Source: a bacterium (GTDB taxonomy: Bacteria > UBP7 > UBA6624). Taken from it: 11,916 nt of DNA. Below are positions 1-7,127 of the stretch, in pieces. Below the pieces are notes generated by a model that ran no database searches, was not told the origin of the DNA, and saw only the letters and a list, made by a program, of their open reading frames with translations. A program made the translations under genes and the position numbers. Location of the stretch: positions 1-11,916 of the forward strand of contig JACNFQ010000030.1 of assembly GCA_014384545.1 (NCBI GenBank), written 5' to 3'. Within the stretch, counting starts at the first letter, position 1, and every line of letters begins with the position of its first letter.

Positions 1-121
1 GACAGCACTGTATTAGTCCAACAGCGATCGAGAGATAACAGGCGCAGGCACCATACTAACAACCGCAAACCAAACGCTGATTCTGACGGGGCTGCAAACA
101 ACGGGCCCGACCGGACCATGA
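1..121 (+). other. Possible 3' remnant of an upstream gene, unassigned
   Basis: No complete gene is visible here. Reading in the frame that begins at base 2, there is a TAG at 14-16, then 34 open codons from 17 ending in TGA at 119-121. That stretch reads as plausible protein (rich in Thr, Gly and Leu) but has no start codon. The frame beginning at base 1 is also open across the window edge, to about 198. Base composition is A/C-rich on this strand, whereas everything from about 130 onward is G/T-rich, so this stretch probably belongs to a different unit from the sugar transferase. It could be the tail of an upstream gene disrupted by a frameshift, a recombination scar, or non-coding DNA. I do not recognise a family. 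Confidence 0.2.
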
Positions 122-148
122 GCAGAATTGCTGGGGGGTATCTATCGA

Positions 149-1105
149 ATGTGGGTTCGGGGAAGGGGTATCGTTTCTCAGGTGTGGTGGGTGGGTGAGA
201 AGTCTGCTGGAAAGGAACTGAAAGGACTTCTTTCTCTCCGTTTTACAGGGTTGGACTTTCTCACTTTCTCTCCAAAGGAGGGGATACAGGATGAACTTAG
301 GAAGAGGCTCTTGGGGAAGAGGATTCACTTACTCTTATTAGACCATAGTCTGTCGTGGGAACAAGCCCGAGCGATTCGGCATGCCGGACAGCGGAGGGGC
401 ATACCTGTCAGGACCCTTCCAAGGCTAGAGGGAACTCTCTTTCTTTCGGTGGATGAAGTCGGCATTCCTCTCTGGGGAGAGAGACTCTCTGTGGGAACCC
501 TACCTGCTCGCATCGCTAAGAGGCTATTCGATTTTCTTGTGGGATTGCCCATGTTGCTCGTTCTCATACTTCCTGCCCTTGTGGTGGCTTTCCTTATTTG
601 GGTGGTGGACAAGAATCCTCCGTTGTACAGCCACCGAAGGATGGGGAGAAGTGGGCGGCCCTTTCTTCTGCTCAAGTTTCGGTCTATGCGACCCATTCCA
701 TTGGAGAAACTCTTGGAAGAGAACCCCAAGTTAGCCGGCGAGTTCTCTAAAACCCACAAGTTAGAGAATGATCCACGCATTACACCCTTGGGTGCATTTC
801 TCAGGAAATGGAGTGTGGATGAGTGGCCCCAGCTGGTTAATATCATTCTTGGTGACATGAGTGTCGTTGGTCCACGACCCGTCGTAGAAGCAGAGTTAGC
901 AAGGTATGGAGATTGGCAAGATCTGTTATTGACCGTAAAACCGGGATTGACGGGTTTGTGGCAAGTCTCGGGCAGAAGCCGACTTTCTTACGATGCGCGG
1001 GTTCGGTTGGACACGTGGTATGTCCAAAACTGGAGCCCTTGGCAGGATCTACGCATCCTCTTTTTAACTTTGCCAGCCGTACTGACCCGAAGAGGTGCGG
1101 TATGA
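149..1105 (+). CDS. Undecaprenyl-phosphate sugar-1-phosphate transferase, short N-terminus
   Basis: This is a bacterial sugar transferase (WbaP/WcaJ/PglC superfamily). These enzymes move a sugar phosphate from a nucleotide sugar to undecaprenyl phosphate at the inner membrane, the first step of exopolysaccharide, O-antigen or glycan assembly. Numbered from ATG 149, the catalytic domain starts with KRLFDF (124-129), followed by a hydrophobic re-entrant segment (about 131-155), KFRSM (176-180), DPR (208-210), the catalytic Asp-Glu pair in DEWPQL (224-229), GPRP (241-244) and KPGLTGLWQVSGR. The first 123 residues resemble the tail of the Rossmann-like domain of full-length WcaJ-type proteins (VWWVG nucleotide-loop-like stretch near the start), but no membrane helices precede it. 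At about 318 residues it is far shorter than the usual 450-500. A TTG at 128 is an alternative start; ATG 149 has a G-run (133-138) 10 nt upstream. The sugar specificity is not predictable. Its link to the downstream pilus genes is unclear; pilin glycosylation is one possibility. Confidence 0.9.
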   Translation: MWVRGRGIVSQVWWVGEKSAGKELKGLLSLRFTGLDFLTFSPKEGIQDELRKRLLGKRIHLLLLDHSLSWEQARAIRHAGQRRGIPVRTLPRLEGTLFLSVDEVGIPLWGERLSVGTLPARIAKRLFDFLVGLPMLLVLILPALVVAFLIWVVDKNPPLYSHRRMGRSGRPFLLLKFRSMRPIPLEKLLEENPKLAGEFSKTHKLENDPRITPLGAFLRKWSVDEWPQLVNIILGDMSVVGPRPVVEAELARYGDWQDLLLTVKPGLTGLWQVSGRSRLSYDARVRLDTWYVQNWSPWQDLRILFLTLPAVLTRRGAV

Positions 1106-1133
1106 GTGATGGGTAGTGGGGTATTCTTCTCCT

Positions 1134-1171
1134 TTGACAATCACTTCCTAATCGCCAATGTTCCATAGAAT
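1134..1171 (+). promoter_or_regulatory. Possible sigma70-type promoter upstream of moxR
   Basis: The 81-nt gap between the sugar transferase stop and the MoxR start contains a perfect -35 box, TTGACA (1134-1139). The -10 is poor: at 17 nt spacing the hexamer is AATGTT (3 of 6 matches), while the better-looking TAGAAT (1166-1171) lies 26 nt away, which is too far. If real, it would start transcription of the moxR to pilC run. A G-run at 1174-1178 serves as ribosome-binding site for ATG 1187. Confidence 0.3.
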
Positions 1172-1186
1172 CCGGGGGTTGCACAT

Positions 1187-2143
1187 ATGACAAGTAAAGA
1201 GAAAACAGATATTCAAGAAACCGATTCTTCCCCAATCCAAGCATTCATGGATCAGGTGAATAAGGTGGTATTGGGCAAGAAGGATGAAGTCGCCCTCATC
1301 ACCACGATTCTCTTGGCAGAGGGGCATATCCTTATTGAGGATGTACCGGGCACAGGAAAAACCGTCCTGTCCAAGGCGTTGGCGATTGGATTAGGCTTGC
1401 CATTCCGTCGCATTCAGATGACACCGGACCTCCTCCCCAGTGACCTAACCGGGGGTACCGTTCTCAATAGAGAAACAGGGACTTTTTCCTTTCGTGAAGG
1501 TCCTCTCTTTGCCTCTGTTGTCCTAGCGGATGAAATCAACAGGGCAAGCCCAAAGACGCTCTCGGCAATGTTGGAAGGGATGGAAGAGGGCTCTATTACA
1601 GTTGATGGCGAAACGCATGTCCTCCCAAAACCCTATCTTGTGATGGCGACCCAAAACCCCGTAGAACATGAAGGTGTTTTCCCTTTACCCTACGCTCAGA
1701 TTGATAGGTTTTCTGCTCGAATCGAGTTGGGTTATCTTCCTCGTGAAGTCGAAACAAAGATGATGGAAGACCAGCAGTTGGGACACCCCATAGAAGAGAT
1801 GAAACCACTCCTTAGCAAGGCAGAAGTTGACCAACAGATTGCTGGTGCAAGAGCTCTCTATGAATCAGAGGTCATTAGAGGGTATATAGTGGACTTGGTT
1901 CGTGCCACACGCACTTTAGAGGGTGTCTCTGTGGGGGCGAGTAGCCGGGGGGCACTTGCACTTTCAAGAGCGGCACGAGCCAGAGCATGGATTCAGGGCA
2001 GGGATCTCGTTTTGCCCGATGATGTACAAGCCCTCGCTGTCGCTGTCTTGGGACATCGTATTCTTGATCGTGCAGGGTCGGCGGTTGACGGGCCGGACAG
2101 AGTTCGGGATCTCCTCCAAACGATTCGGGTTCCTGTTCCTTAG
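1187..2143 (+). CDS. MoxR-family AAA+ ATPase
   Basis: This 318-residue protein is a cytoplasmic MoxR-type AAA+ ATPase, a family thought to act as chaperone or activation factor for partners encoded next to it, often DUF58 proteins. Walker A is VPGTGKT at 53-59 (Lys58). Walker B ends in DEINR at 115-119. Sensor 1 is ATQNP at 154-158, and the conserved YAQIDRF segment is at 169-175. The C-terminal lid carries GASSRGALALSRAARARAW and the typical DDVQALAVAVLGHRI stretch. Length is normal for the family (about 310-330). ATG 1187 is preceded by GGGGG at 1174-1178 with 8 nt spacing. The next gene begins 3 nt after its stop and is the usual DUF58 partner. All motifs look intact, so the protein should be active; the client is inferred from context only. 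Confidence 0.95.
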   Translation: MTSKEKTDIQETDSSPIQAFMDQVNKVVLGKKDEVALITTILLAEGHILIEDVPGTGKTVLSKALAIGLGLPFRRIQMTPDLLPSDLTGGTVLNRETGTFSFREGPLFASVVLADEINRASPKTLSAMLEGMEEGSITVDGETHVLPKPYLVMATQNPVEHEGVFPLPYAQIDRFSARIELGYLPREVETKMMEDQQLGHPIEEMKPLLSKAEVDQQIAGARALYESEVIRGYIVDLVRATRTLEGVSVGASSRGALALSRAARARAWIQGRDLVLPDDVQALAVAVLGHRILDRAGSAVDGPDRVRDLLQTIRVPVP

Positions 2144-2146
2144 CTG

Positions 2147-3262
2147 ATGCGCGAATCCAGAGGGTTTACGCCCATGGGGCTAGGAGCACTTTTCTTGGCT
2201 ACGATTCTCTATTCTTTTGGTCACGCCTTGTTGGGCATTACGGGGTTAGAGACGATGGGGTATCTCATTTTAGCCGTTATCTTGGCAGGATTGCCAGAAG
2301 TTTGGTGGGGGGCGGGGCCAGGTGAACTCGTACTCAAGATACCCGAGCGAGTATTCGCAGGTGAAGAAACGACCTTGCGCTGGCAGTTGGAGAAGTTGGG
2401 AACTGCTGGGTGGATGGGAGCAACCCTCATCATCCAAGAAACGCGGAGAGCGAAAAAGGAATTGGTTCAGGTTCTTCCCGGGAGGGATGAAGAGAGGAGA
2501 GAAGGCAAACTCGGTTCGTGGATCTTTCCCCAAAGAGGTAGACAGAGGGGGGTCAATGTCCAACTGGCATGGACAGACCCTTTTCGGCTGGTGGTTCGGA
2601 CACACCAACACCCCCTAACCGACTCACTTCTCGTTTACCCTCGTCGAGTCATCGTACGTGCCCAAGCTAGTCCCTCGTCGGGATTGGGGCTTCCGTTCTC
2701 TAGAGAATCCGGGGAACCTGTGAACCGTGAAGGGAGTAGTTTGGATTTCTTGGGCATTAGAGAGTATGCCACAGGCGACCCGGTCAAGAGAGTCCATCAA
2801 CGGACATCCGAACGGAAAGGAAGTTGGATGGTCTCTCAGTTCCATCATCTTGAAGGGGTAGGGGCTTGGATCGTGCTCCCAGTAGAGGGTTGGGGGCGTG
2901 CTCAAAGATGGGAGGATGCCATCTCTGTCGCTGCTGGATGGGCTTCATACTGGGCAGAGAATGGCTCTCCTACTGGTCTCTATGTGGAGGGTTCTCCTCC
3001 CACCCTTGTTCCACCTGGAGAGGGGGGAGAGTTCTTGAACCGCATCCTAGGCGTCTTAGCCACTCTCCCGTCTTCCCCTCCTCAGAAAGGAGGGGGGACC
3101 TTTCCTGATCGTCGTAGAGGAAAGATGTTGTGGATTCTTCCTTCGAAAAGGCATTTGCCATCAGGGGACGTCGGTATTCTTGTGCCCCCTTCCCCCCTTC
3201 CCCCTTCATCGCATTCTGTCATATGGAGTTGTCAAGGATCGTTTTGGGAGGTGGTTTCTTGA
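2147..3262 (+). CDS. DUF58-domain membrane protein
   Basis: This 371-residue protein is the DUF58 partner of the preceding MoxR ATPase. Two hydrophobic helices (about residues 11-30 and 34-52) anchor it. A beta-rich region follows, with the family's RGRQRG...TDPFRL segment. The DUF58 signature appears as DFLGIREYATGDPVKRVHQR, followed by RKGSWMVSQF. In most relatives the signature reads (I/V)(D/H)W; here Gln218 takes the place of the tryptophan. The C-terminal 70 or so residues are low in complexity, rich in Pro, Ser, Gly and Arg, and contain a palindromic DNA stretch (3075-3095). ATG 2147 follows the moxR stop by 3 nt but lacks a good ribosome-binding site. An alternative start, ATG 2174, has AGAGGG (2159-2164) 9 nt upstream and would remove nine residues. 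The molecular function of DUF58 is not established; a role in envelope assembly with MoxR is inferred. Confidence 0.88.
   Translation: MRESRGFTPMGLGALFLATILYSFGHALLGITGLETMGYLILAVILAGLPEVWWGAGPGELVLKIPERVFAGEETTLRWQLEKLGTAGWMGATLIIQETRRAKKELVQVLPGRDEERREGKLGSWIFPQRGRQRGVNVQLAWTDPFRLVVRTHQHPLTDSLLVYPRRVIVRAQASPSSGLGLPFSRESGEPVNREGSSLDFLGIREYATGDPVKRVHQRTSERKGSWMVSQFHHLEGVGAWIVLPVEGWGRAQRWEDAISVAAGWASYWAENGSPTGLYVEGSPPTLVPPGEGGEFLNRILGVLATLPSSPPQKGGGTFPDRRRGKMLWILPSKRHLPSGDVGILVPPSPLPPSSHSVIWSCQGSFWEVVS
3075..3095. repeat. GC-rich inverted repeat inside the DUF58 gene
   Basis: The arms CCCCTCCT (3075-3082) and AGGAGGGG (3088-3095) are perfect reverse complements around a 5-nt loop (CAGAA), and two flanking G-T pairs could lengthen the stem in RNA. 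No U-run follows, so it is not a normal terminator. It encodes a Ser-Pro-Pro-Gln-Lys-Gly low-complexity stretch. The right arm contains AAAGGAGG, a strong Shine-Dalgarno match that would be hidden in the hairpin. It may be a small dispersed palindrome inserted in frame, or chance. Confidence 0.5.
3247..3261 (+). promoter_or_regulatory. Ribosome-binding site deciding the TTG start of the transglutaminase gene
   Basis: GGAGG at 3247-3251, inside a longer GGGAGGTGG run, lies 7 nt before TTG 3259. The TTG shares two bases with the TGA stop of the DUF58 gene (3260-3262), the classic layout for translational coupling. This is stronger support than exists for any other in-frame start upstream. Confidence 0.7.
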
Positions 3263-5310
3263 GCGGGAAAAAGGAGATTCTTCATGCCCGCCCCCGGCGG
3301 TGGATGTTAGAGGGCGTGATTCTTTTGTCCTTGGGATTGACCGTAGTCCTCTTTGGACAATCCTATGGATTGGAAATTCCCTATAGCCTCGTTCTAGGCA
3401 CCGCTGTGGTGGGGATGGTGGTGTCTAGGTGGGTCGTTACGACAAGGGGCGTGATCGCAGGAGGCAACCTTGTAGAAGTCGCTGCTACGATACTCTTTGT
3501 GTTGATCCCTTGGTCAGGGATTCAAGCGGGGCAACCTTTCCATGAGATGTTAGGAACCCTCCTAGCTTGGTTTTTGGCTCTCTATTCCTTCAAACTTTAC
3601 GCACCTCGAGACCTTCGGTTTTTTGCTCTCTTACCTATGGCTGCTGCTATCTTTGTGGCGGGGCTTTCCCCGTCGGCACTCTACTCATTCGTCCTCGCTT
3701 TGCTGGCTGCTACTGTCTTGGCACTCGTTCTCGGTTCACCGATGTTGGTTCGTGTAGAGGAAGAGCATCGGTTGCGGAAAGAGTGGCGAAAGAAGTGGAT
3801 ACAGATGGTCGTTCGGGTTGGGGCAATCACCCTTGCGCTGAGCTATTTGGGCACTCTCGTTGGAAAACCGCCTTTGGCATCAAATCTGGGGGGAGGGTTT
3901 TCTCCTGCCTTGAGAAATATCTCATCCTATCGATATACTCGGTTTTCGTATGATATCGTTCCGCGTTTAGGTTATTCTGGCTTCTCTCCTTACCTCAACT
4001 TGACCGGAAAAGAGAGCATTCACCTCTCTGAAGAGCCCGCCCTAGAAGTAACAGGTCCTCCTGCATATTGGAGGGGGGTGGTCTTTCATCGGTATACAGG
4101 ATCTGCTTGGACCACAGAGAAGATCGCCACTGAAGATGTCGCCTTTTCTCTAGAGAAGAATGGGTTTGATGTATTGCCTTGGGAGTATAGAGACGAAACG
4201 ACCCAAGGGGAAGGGTGGTTGCGTATCTCCCGTTCCGTAAAGATGCTCAAACCCCACGCCAACTTCTTATTCGCTCCTTGGGTGCCAGGTCGGCTTTCGT
4301 TTGGATCGATGGGAACGATTCAGAGTCTTGCAGGTTCTCAGGTACTAAGGACGGTTGACGGCGCCCTTCTAACGCCCTTCTTGCCTGAAGAGGGGTTTAC
4401 CTATGTGATTCAGAGCATTTCTCCTCTAACGACATCGTTGGGCATCGAACTTAGGTCTCCATCAACAGAGCTGGATGTCCTTTCTTTACCCCATACCTTG
4501 CCCCGCCGTGTTCTGGACTTGGCGATTGAGGAAGGAGGGGTTGGTTTGCCCAAAGAAGTGATGGAGCGATTAGCGCTTTGGTTGGGGACACACACCACCT
4601 ATTCTTTGGAGAGTGACCCACCCCCTCGCGGGGTGGACAGTGTGGACTGGTTCCTCTTTGAGAGCAAGAGAGGATGGTGTGAGATGTACGCATCATCTCT
4701 GGCAGTCTTGGGTCGGGCTGTAGGGATTCCTACGCGTGTGATAGGTGGATACCTTGGCGGAGAGAAAGAGGTGGGGTATAAGGGTCTGTTGATTCGAGAT
4801 TCGGATGCTCATACTTGGGTCGAGTACTGGGCGGGGAAGGGGCAGGGGTGGGTTCCGATTGATCCCACGCCCGAAAGTGCGATGGTAGGTCCTGTAACCG
4901 AGGCGGATGGAGGGGGTGGCGGGGCGATGGAGCAAGTCCGACGCGCCTATAGGGGGTTTACCGAGAAGTTGGCACTCGTTGCATGGAGCAACATCCTTTC
5001 TTCGACTTGGGCTAAAGTTCGAACCACTTTACTTATCCTTCTCTCCCTCTTCTTTCTTCTCCAAGTCGTTCGTTTTCTCATCAAGACGAGACCTTGGTCC
5101 AGAGAAGCGCGTCGCCACAGGGCGTTTAGGGCATGGGAACGACGCGCAAGACGGTGGGGATTGAGGAGGGGGAAAGGTGAGACGATTTCCCGTTTTGCTC
5201 GGAGATGGACTGCTCTAGGTGCCCCGACATCAGTGGTTGGAGAAGCGTCACGCTTTGAGAAAGAGTATTATGGTGTCAATCCCCCTATAATCCCCCGAAG
5301 AGGAAAGTGA
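3259..5310 (+). CDS. TgpA-like transmembrane transglutaminase-fold protein
   Basis: This 683-residue protein resembles the TgpA/DUF3488-transglutaminase family of inner-membrane proteins whose catalytic domain faces outward. About seven hydrophobic helices occupy residues 17-203. A large extracytoplasmic region follows, with the family's YWRG..F.RYTG.AW motif, then the transglutaminase core: Cys474 (GWCEMYASS), His518 (DAHTWVEYW) and Asp535 (PIDPTPE), a complete catalytic triad. A last membrane helix (about 591-609) precedes a very basic cytoplasmic tail. TTG 3259 is the best start: GGAGG (3247-3251) is 7 nt upstream and the TTG overlaps the DUF58 stop (TTGA). An in-frame GTG at 3130 would add 43 residues buried in the DUF58 gene and has no comparable ribosome-binding site. 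The pilB start is 1 nt after its stop. In Pseudomonas aeruginosa TgpA is reported as essential, but substrates are poorly known; the true activity could be cross-linking, hydrolysis or proteolysis. Confidence 0.92.
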   Translation: MSGKKEILHARPRRWMLEGVILLSLGLTVVLFGQSYGLEIPYSLVLGTAVVGMVVSRWVVTTRGVIAGGNLVEVAATILFVLIPWSGIQAGQPFHEMLGTLLAWFLALYSFKLYAPRDLRFFALLPMAAAIFVAGLSPSALYSFVLALLAATVLALVLGSPMLVRVEEEHRLRKEWRKKWIQMVVRVGAITLALSYLGTLVGKPPLASNLGGGFSPALRNISSYRYTRFSYDIVPRLGYSGFSPYLNLTGKESIHLSEEPALEVTGPPAYWRGVVFHRYTGSAWTTEKIATEDVAFSLEKNGFDVLPWEYRDETTQGEGWLRISRSVKMLKPHANFLFAPWVPGRLSFGSMGTIQSLAGSQVLRTVDGALLTPFLPEEGFTYVIQSISPLTTSLGIELRSPSTELDVLSLPHTLPRRVLDLAIEEGGVGLPKEVMERLALWLGTHTTYSLESDPPPRGVDSVDWFLFESKRGWCEMYASSLAVLGRAVGIPTRVIGGYLGGEKEVGYKGLLIRDSDAHTWVEYWAGKGQGWVPIDPTPESAMVGPVTEADGGGGGAMEQVRRAYRGFTEKLALVAWSNILSSTWAKVRTTLLILLSLFFLLQVVRFLIKTRPWSREARRHRAFRAWERRARRWGLRRGKGETISRFARRWTALGAPTSVVGEASRFEKEYYGVNPPIIPRRGK

Positions 5311-5311
5311 T

Positions 5312-7126
5312 TTGAAAAGACTAGGTGATATTCTCGTAGATGAAGGGTTGATTTCAGCAGATCAACTCAAGGAGGCACTTGCCCACCAACAGAAAGTGGG
5401 TAAGAAGTTGGGTCAAATGATTGTGGATTTGGGGATGTCTACCCCCGACGAAATACTTGAAGCTCTTTCTCGTCAGATGGGTATTGAGAAAGTAGATCTT
5501 TTTGAAGAGACGATCGATTTGAAAGCGGGGAAGGTGCTTTCGGTAGAAAAAGTCCAACGCCACAAAGCGATTCCTATCAAGGAAGTGGACGGCACCCTTT
5601 TTGTGGCGATGGTAGACCCCCTAAATGTGATTGCGACTGATGATATTCGTTTGGCAACGGGGAAGAAAGTAAAGCCCTTGATTACAACGGAAGAGTCGTT
5701 CAAGCATGCGTTTGATGAGTACTTTGGCAAGGTTCACGAAGCTGAAAAGGCGATCAAGGAGTTTGAAAAAGCTCAGGGTGCCGATGCGATTGTTGCCGAG
5801 GAGTTGGCAGCTCTTGCACGAGACTTGGATGTCAACGATGCGCCGATCGTCAAGCTTTGCGACTCTATCTTTAGGGGGGCTGTTGAGGGGGGAGCGAGTG
5901 ATATTCACCTAGAGCCTAAGGAAACAAAGTTGGTGGTGCGGTATCGGGTAGACGGGATTCTTTCCAAGATTATGGATATCCCCAAGACCGCAGTGGCTGC
6001 TGTCGTTGCCCGTGTCAAGATTATGTCAAATCTGGATACCTCCGAACGGCGTAAACCTCTTGATGGTCGTATCTTTATGGAGATAGGAACGAAGCGCATC
6101 GACTTTCGTGTTTCCACCATTCCTACTGTCCACGGAGAGAAGGTCGTTGCTCGTGTCTTGGATCGGTCCGCCTCGTTGCTGACCTTGGAGGATTTGGGAT
6201 TCAACCCCAAAGAGTTGAAGTTGTGGGAGAACCTACTTACACGCCCCCATGGCATCATTCTTTTGACGGGTCCCACGGGTAGTGGCAAGACGACCACACT
6301 CAATGCGAGCTTATCTCGTATTGCGGGTGACACGAACAATGTCACCACGATTGAAGACCCCGTTGAGTATGAGATTGCCTCCATCAACCAAGTTCAGGTA
6401 AATAACAAGGTGGGGTTGACGTTTACAACGGCATTGCGCTCGTTCCTTCGGCAAGACCCCGATATCATGATGGTTGGTGAGATTCGAGATTTTGAAGTGG
6501 GAGAGATGGCGATTCAAGCCTCACTTACAGGTCACTTGGTCTTCTCTACACTCCATACCAACGATGCACCCTCATCCATTACTCGGCTCGTTCAGATGGG
6601 TATTGAACCTTTTATGGTAAACGCCACTTTGGCGGCAGCGGTTGCTCAGCGGTTGGTCCGCATATTGTGTGGTCACTGTAAAGAGGGATACGAGATTTCG
6701 GATGAGGAGTGGAACCAGTTAGAACCCGTCTTTAGGCGTGCAGGGTACGAGAAAGAAAGTAAACCCGTTCTTTATAAGCCCGTTGGCTGTAAGTTCTGTG
6801 GAGGCTCGGGGATGAAGGGTCGCCGAGCGATTTTTGAGATGATGGAGATGAACAGCAAGTTGCGTGAGATGTGTTTACAGGGTGCCAGTCAAGAAGCGTT
6901 GAAGATAATGGCTATCAAGGATGGGATGGATACTCTTTTTCAGTCGGGTATTCGCAAAGTCCTAACGGGGGATGTGGCTATGGAGGAGCTTTTCCGTGTC
7001 GTTCCCCCCGAAGAGATGCATATTGAACTGGGTGGTGTTGTGGGTGATAGAGAGTCTGAGACGAAGAAGCGTGCTCCAGAACTAGCTGAAGCTCCCAAGA
7101 TGCTTACACCCTTTGTGAGGTCGTAA
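5312..7126 (+). CDS. pilB: Type IV pilus extension ATPase PilB
   Basis: This is a cytoplasmic GspE/PilB-family secretion ATPase that powers pilus extension through PilC. Residues 1 to about 140 form an N-terminal MshEN domain: RLGDIL..EGLI at 3-14 and a following KLGQMIVDLG match the cyclic-di-GMP-binding pattern described for MshE. The central region has DIHLEP and RYRVDG, then Walker A GPTGSGKT at 320-327 (Lys326), the Asp box TIEDPVEYE, Walker B DPDIMMVGEIRD (Glu390), and the His box HLVFSTLHTND. Two CxxC pairs (Cys453/456 and Cys493/496) form the tetracysteine zinc site typical of PilB/GspE. At 604 residues it is slightly long because of a polar tail of about 45 residues after the last conserved segment. 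Start TTG 5312 has AGAGG (5299-5303) 8 nt upstream and is 1 nt after the transglutaminase stop. Because PilT follows directly, PilB is a better name than GspE. Confidence 0.95.
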   Translation: MKRLGDILVDEGLISADQLKEALAHQQKVGKKLGQMIVDLGMSTPDEILEALSRQMGIEKVDLFEETIDLKAGKVLSVEKVQRHKAIPIKEVDGTLFVAMVDPLNVIATDDIRLATGKKVKPLITTEESFKHAFDEYFGKVHEAEKAIKEFEKAQGADAIVAEELAALARDLDVNDAPIVKLCDSIFRGAVEGGASDIHLEPKETKLVVRYRVDGILSKIMDIPKTAVAAVVARVKIMSNLDTSERRKPLDGRIFMEIGTKRIDFRVSTIPTVHGEKVVARVLDRSASLLTLEDLGFNPKELKLWENLLTRPHGIILLTGPTGSGKTTTLNASLSRIAGDTNNVTTIEDPVEYEIASINQVQVNNKVGLTFTTALRSFLRQDPDIMMVGEIRDFEVGEMAIQASLTGHLVFSTLHTNDAPSSITRLVQMGIEPFMVNATLAAAVAQRLVRILCGHCKEGYEISDEEWNQLEPVFRRAGYEKESKPVLYKPVGCKFCGGSGMKGRRAIFEMMEMNSKLREMCLQGASQEALKIMAIKDGMDTLFQSGIRKVLTGDVAMEELFRVVPPEEMHIELGGVVGDRESETKKRAPELAEAPKMLTPFVRS

Positions 7127-7127
7127 T

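Noticed and set aside
56-328. Minus-strand reading frame of 90 residues across the window start
   Set aside because: It overlaps the sugar transferase gene, has no recognisable motif and no ribosome-binding site; it looks like a shadow frame.
4618-4636. Hairpin CCACCCC / GGGGTGG within the transglutaminase gene, resembling a terminator stem
   Set aside because: No T-run follows, and the encoded Asp-Pro-Pro-Pro-Arg-Gly...Asp-Trp-Phe segment fits a motif conserved in this protein family, so the palindrome is most likely a by-product of coding.
5905-6387. Long minus-strand open frame of 160 residues inside pilB
   Set aside because: It is antisense to the conserved PilB motor domain and its Pro/Gly stretches mirror the Walker A region; no independent support.
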